Assembly (NCBI GenBank): GCA_944320105.1
Contig: CALUGA010000006.1
Location: forward strand, 37,680 to 101,679
Direction: 5' to 3'
Origin: an uncultured Prevotella sp.
GTDB lineage: Bacteria > Bacteroidota > Bacteroidia > Bacteroidales > Bacteroidaceae
DNA: 64,000 nt
Part shown: piece after piece, positions 61,630 to 64,000 of the stretch
How the letters are laid out: each line of letters begins with the position of its first letter
How positions within the stretch are numbered: position 1 is the stretch's first letter
The notes under the pieces: model-generated
The model's input: the letters and a program-made list of their open reading frames with translations, nothing else
Database searches by the model: none
Told to the model about the DNA's origin: nothing
Made by a program: the position numbers and the translations under genes

Positions 61630-61677
61630 GCTTGCGCCGCCATGCCCACTGTGGCTTGGCGGCGCAAGCTTTTTTTT
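61630..61677 (+). terminator. Rho-independent terminator of the dnaE-trx operon
   Basis: GCTTGCGCCGCCA (61630-61642) pairs perfectly with TGGCGGCGCAAGC (61657-61669) and is followed by eight T residues. Confidence 0.92.
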
Positions 61678-61724
61678 GCCGGTGGAGTCCTCGCAGGCCG
61701 CCCGGCGGCCCGCCGAGGCACACG

Positions 61725-61942
61725 AAAATCCGCGCCCCTGCTTGCGCCGGAACTCCTTCCGGCCACGGGAACGCGGATTTCTTGGTCTAAATTCTGATTA
61801 TAAAGAAAAGAGTAAATGTTTGTATCTGCTTGCCGGGCATATCGCATGATCGGCAGAAATACGAGGCCGCGCCCGGCCCGCAACATTAAACCTAAACATC
61901 CACTGATGTGTTTCGCGTGTTTGATAATGTGTCGCAAAGATA
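61725..61942 (-). ncRNA. Candidate minus-strand small RNA
   Basis: On the minus strand a -7-like TATCTTTG (61942 to 61935) is followed by about 200 bases that end in a structured hairpin: AAATCCGCG (61780 to 61772) pairing with CGCGGATTTT (61734 to 61725), with an inner CCGGAA-GGAG-TTCCGG stem. No convincing ORF is present (a 33-codon frame starting MFRFNVAG is the best). Base composition is much lower in G+C than the surroundings. The -33 spacing is poor, so this is tentative. The rest of the 61570-62238 gap shows nothing else apart from the terminator and a promoter. Confidence 0.3.
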
Positions 61943-62161
61943 CTAAAAATAATTTCAAACACATACATTTCTGCCCAAAATATTTTCAAAACGGAAAGAA
62001 AATGCCACAAAAGGTGCCAAAACAATCAGTTTGCGGCCGCCTTCCCGGCGTTTGCCGCGCCTTTCCCCGCCCGGCAGCAAGGGCGCAAGGCAAGCCCGGG
62101 GCCACTGTGGCCAATTCGGCTTAAAAAAGGTAAAAAGACCTGTTTTAAGGCAGAATAATGC

Positions 62162-62169
62162 TATTTTTG
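62162..62169 (+). promoter_or_regulatory. -7 box of the GH28 gene
   Basis: TATTTTTG, 69 bases before the start codon. Confidence 0.6.
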
Positions 62170-62238
62170 CATACGCCGAGCCTGCGCGGCCCACCGCCCG
62201 GGTGCAGGCAAGGCGGCAACGAAAAGAAAACAACCACA

Positions 62239-63654
62239 ATGAAACCATCAGCCAAACTCCGTACCATGCTGCTCGCAGTGGCCACCGCAGCCACGCTCGG
62301 AAGCCACGCCGCGCCCGGCCACGACTCCATCAAGGTAGAGGCGCCGTTCCCCATGCCGGCCATAGCCGTGTTCAACTTCCCCAACCGCTCCTTCCCCATC
62401 ACCGACTACGGCGCCAAGAAGCAAGGCACCGACACCGACGAGAACTGCATAGCCGCCAACACCCAGGCCTTCCGCCGCGCCATGCAGGCCTGCAGCGAGG
62501 CCGGAGGGGGGCGCGTGGTGGTGCCCCCGGGCGAGTGGCCCAGCGGCCCCATCCACTTCAGGAGCAACTGCGAGCTTCACCTAAGCGACGGGTCCACGGT
62601 GCGCTTCTCGCCCAACCCCGACCACTTCCTGCCCGCCGTCGAGGTGAGCTGGGAGGGCATGGAGTGCATGAACTACTCGCCCATGGTCTACGCCTACCGC
62701 TGCGAGAACATAGCCATAACCGGCGGGGGCAAGCTCACGCCCACCATGGACGTGTGGAAAGCATGGTTCAAGCGGCCAAAGCCCCACATGGACGCCCTCG
62801 CCCGCCTCTACGACTGGGCCTACCAGGGCCTGCCCGTGGCCAGGAGGCAGATGGCCGTGGGCCGGAACCACCTGCGCCCGCACATGATACACCTCAACCA
62901 GTGCCGCAACATACTGCTCGACGGCTTCAAGATACGCCAGTCGCCCTTCTGGACCATCCACATCTACCGCTGCGAGAGCGGCGTGGCGCGCAACCTCGAC
63001 GTATATGCCCACGGCCACAACAACGACGGCATAGACCTTGAGATGACCCGCAACTTCCTCGTGGAAGACTGCACCTTCGACCAGGGCGACGACGGGGTGG
63101 TAATAAAGTCGGGCCGCAACCACGACGCATGGCGCATAGGCCAGCCCACGGAAAACATAGTGGTGCGCAACTGCCGCGTAAAGAACGCCCACGGGCTGCT
63201 CGTCATCGGCAGCGAGATATCGGGCGGCATACGCAACATTTACATGCACGACTGCGCCATGGACGACAAGGTGATGACACTCTTCTACATCAAGACCAAC
63301 CACCGCCGCGGAGCCTACGTCAACAACATCTGCATGGAGCGCGTGAGCGCCAACCGCATGCAGAGGGCCTTCGCCATCGACACCGACGTGCTCTACCAGT
63401 GGAAAGACCTCGTGCCTACTTACAAAGACACCATCACGGCCATAAGCGACATAGTGATGCGCGACGTGAAGTGCCGAGTGGCCGACGGCATCTACGAAAT
63501 CAACGGCGACCCGCGCCTGCCCGTGAAGAACGTGAGCATAGAGCGAGTGGAGGTGGACACGGTGCGCAATTACACCACCCGCGCGGCCAACGTAGAGGGG
63601 TTGCGCACAAGCGGCCTGCGCTGGAAGGCATTCCTCGGCAAGGAGGCAGAGTAA
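62239..63654 (+). CDS. Secreted GH28 family glycoside hydrolase (polygalacturonase-like)
   Basis: A 471-residue exported enzyme acting on pectin-type galacturonans or rhamnogalacturonan. The signal peptide is KLRTMLLAVATAATLGSHAA. The N-terminal cap FPITDYGAKKQGTDTDENC starts the right-handed beta-helix. Catalytic GH28 motifs are NNDGIDLE (the NTD-type Asp), DQGDDGVVIKSG (the paired Asp), AHGLLVIGSEISGG (GHG-type) and YIKTNHRRGAY (RIK-type). The ATG at 62239 starts the signal peptide; the frame from 62158 begins inside the promoter. It stands alone without SusC/D-like partners in the window. Confidence 0.88.
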   Translation: MKPSAKLRTMLLAVATAATLGSHAAPGHDSIKVEAPFPMPAIAVFNFPNRSFPITDYGAKKQGTDTDENCIAANTQAFRRAMQACSEAGGGRVVVPPGEWPSGPIHFRSNCELHLSDGSTVRFSPNPDHFLPAVEVSWEGMECMNYSPMVYAYRCENIAITGGGKLTPTMDVWKAWFKRPKPHMDALARLYDWAYQGLPVARRQMAVGRNHLRPHMIHLNQCRNILLDGFKIRQSPFWTIHIYRCESGVARNLDVYAHGHNNDGIDLEMTRNFLVEDCTFDQGDDGVVIKSGRNHDAWRIGQPTENIVVRNCRVKNAHGLLVIGSEISGGIRNIYMHDCAMDDKVMTLFYIKTNHRRGAYVNNICMERVSANRMQRAFAIDTDVLYQWKDLVPTYKDTITAISDIVMRDVKCRVADGIYEINGDPRLPVKNVSIERVEVDTVRNYTTRAANVEGLRTSGLRWKAFLGKEAE

Positions 63655-63669
63655 CCCCGGGCGCACCCC

Positions 63670-63890
63670 GCCGTTAACTTTTTTATGTTAACGGCTGCGG
63701 CATCCATTGTTCTGCATAACCGTCTGTAGCCCAATGCATTACAAAACGGCCTGTTTCGCCCTGCGAAACAGGCCGTTTTGGTTTCCGAAACAGGCCGTTT
63801 CGCATTGCAAAAAGTGCCGTTTTGCAATGCTATATGGCGCATGCCGTAAAACAAGGTGTATGGGAGCGTTTCCTGGTTGCATATTTGCAA
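63670..63890 (-). repeat. 221-bp composite repeat element (array copy 6)
   Basis: Read on the minus strand it begins TTGCAAATATGCAAC (63890 to 63876) and ends with a GTTAAC hairpin (GCCGTTAAC 63670-63678 with GTTAACGGC 63687-63695), with the 22-bp-period array in between (about 63742-63830). A perfect 18-bp hairpin lies at 63742-63759 with 63763-63780. Total length and landmark spacing equal those of 29524-29744. Beyond it, 63891-64000 shows no gene. Confidence 0.8.
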
Positions 63891-64000
63891 CTATCCATCC
63901 GCCGCCGATGTTCGTTTCGCTATGGCTTAAACCCAAATCGGTCATTAGACCGCCTAACACATGTTTTTGTGCCAGTGGTCGGCTTTCCAAACGCTTCCAT

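Noticed and set aside
63739-63990. An 83-codon minus-strand frame at the right edge
   Set aside because: It is formed mostly by the composite repeat and shows no protein features.

Overview
The window looks like chromosome of a high-GC (roughly 60% G+C) member of the order Bacteroidales, probably a gut or oral Prevotellaceae-like lineage; the family placement is an inference. The evidence is the Bacteroidetes-type promoter signature (TAnnTTTG -7 boxes, sometimes with a TTTG -33 box about 19-20 bases upstream), weak Shine-Dalgarno signals, gene orders typical of the group (yicC-gmk-nadD, pyrE-SRPBCC-argH, psd and pssA-DUF4834 beside dnaE-trx), Bacteroidetes-specific families (DUF4290, DUF4834, DUF4369-like) and lipoproteins with acidic residues after the lipobox cysteine.

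Layout. 1-1.4 kb: proC (cut by the window edge), a hairpin repeat and tRNA-Leu(TAA). 1.7-8.6 kb: a surface-glycan block (Wzx-like flippase, FrhB-like Fe-S protein, polysaccharide pyruvyl transferase, GT8 glycosyltransferase) followed by a secreted GH43-like hydrolase. 8.9-11.3 kb: yicC, gmk, nadD. 11.3-17.1 kb: envelope modification (phosphoethanolamine-transferase-like sulfatase-fold enzyme, two acyltransferases, a DPPR-synthase-like UbiA prenyltransferase and a HAD phosphatase). 17.2-22.6 kb: metG, then a roughly 3.3-kb accessory insert bracketed by a 30-bp duplication of the metG 3' end. The insert carries a cytidylyltransferase/CobD-like aminotransferase fusion, an opine-dehydrogenase-like gene and a truncated acetyltransferase. 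22.6-29.3 kb: acyltransferase, four glycosyltransferase-type genes and a multi-pass membrane protein. 30-32.8 kb: a TPR lipoprotein and a thioredoxin-fold lipoprotein without CxxC. 33-40.5 kb: comM-like yifB, tsaB, DUF4290, murA (Asp in place of the fosfomycin-target Cys), rimM, dxr, rseP. 40.6-45.6 kb: a polysaccharide O-acetylation locus (SGNH, MBOAT, two DHHW proteins). 46-54.6 kb: HAD, clostripain-family lipoprotein, ribD, prmC, recX, comF, pyrE, SRPBCC, argH and a lipoprotein. 54.7-61.6 kb: DUF4834, pssA and psd on the minus strand, then dnaE, trx and a small acidic protein. 62.2-63.7 kb: a secreted GH28 pectinase-like enzyme.

The core genes are ordinary housekeeping. The unusual content lies between them. 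There is a dense set of interspersed repeats: (i) six intergenic arrays of an exact 22-bp period made of palindromic modules, two of them inside 221-bp composite elements with conserved ends; (ii) GGGAGAC/GTCTCCC blocks flanking yicC and before recX; (iii) an AT-rich 21-bp repeat that has entered an acyltransferase gene in frame; (iv) a 198-bp MITE-like element whose inverted terminal repeat places a -7 box directly in front of a gene; (v) a related hairpin element after proC.

Functionally the window is dominated by envelope glycan assembly, decoration (pyruvylation, acylation, phospho-amino-alcohol type substituents) and two secreted glycan hydrolases, interleaved with core metabolism. No phage, integrase, intact IS or CRISPR array was seen.
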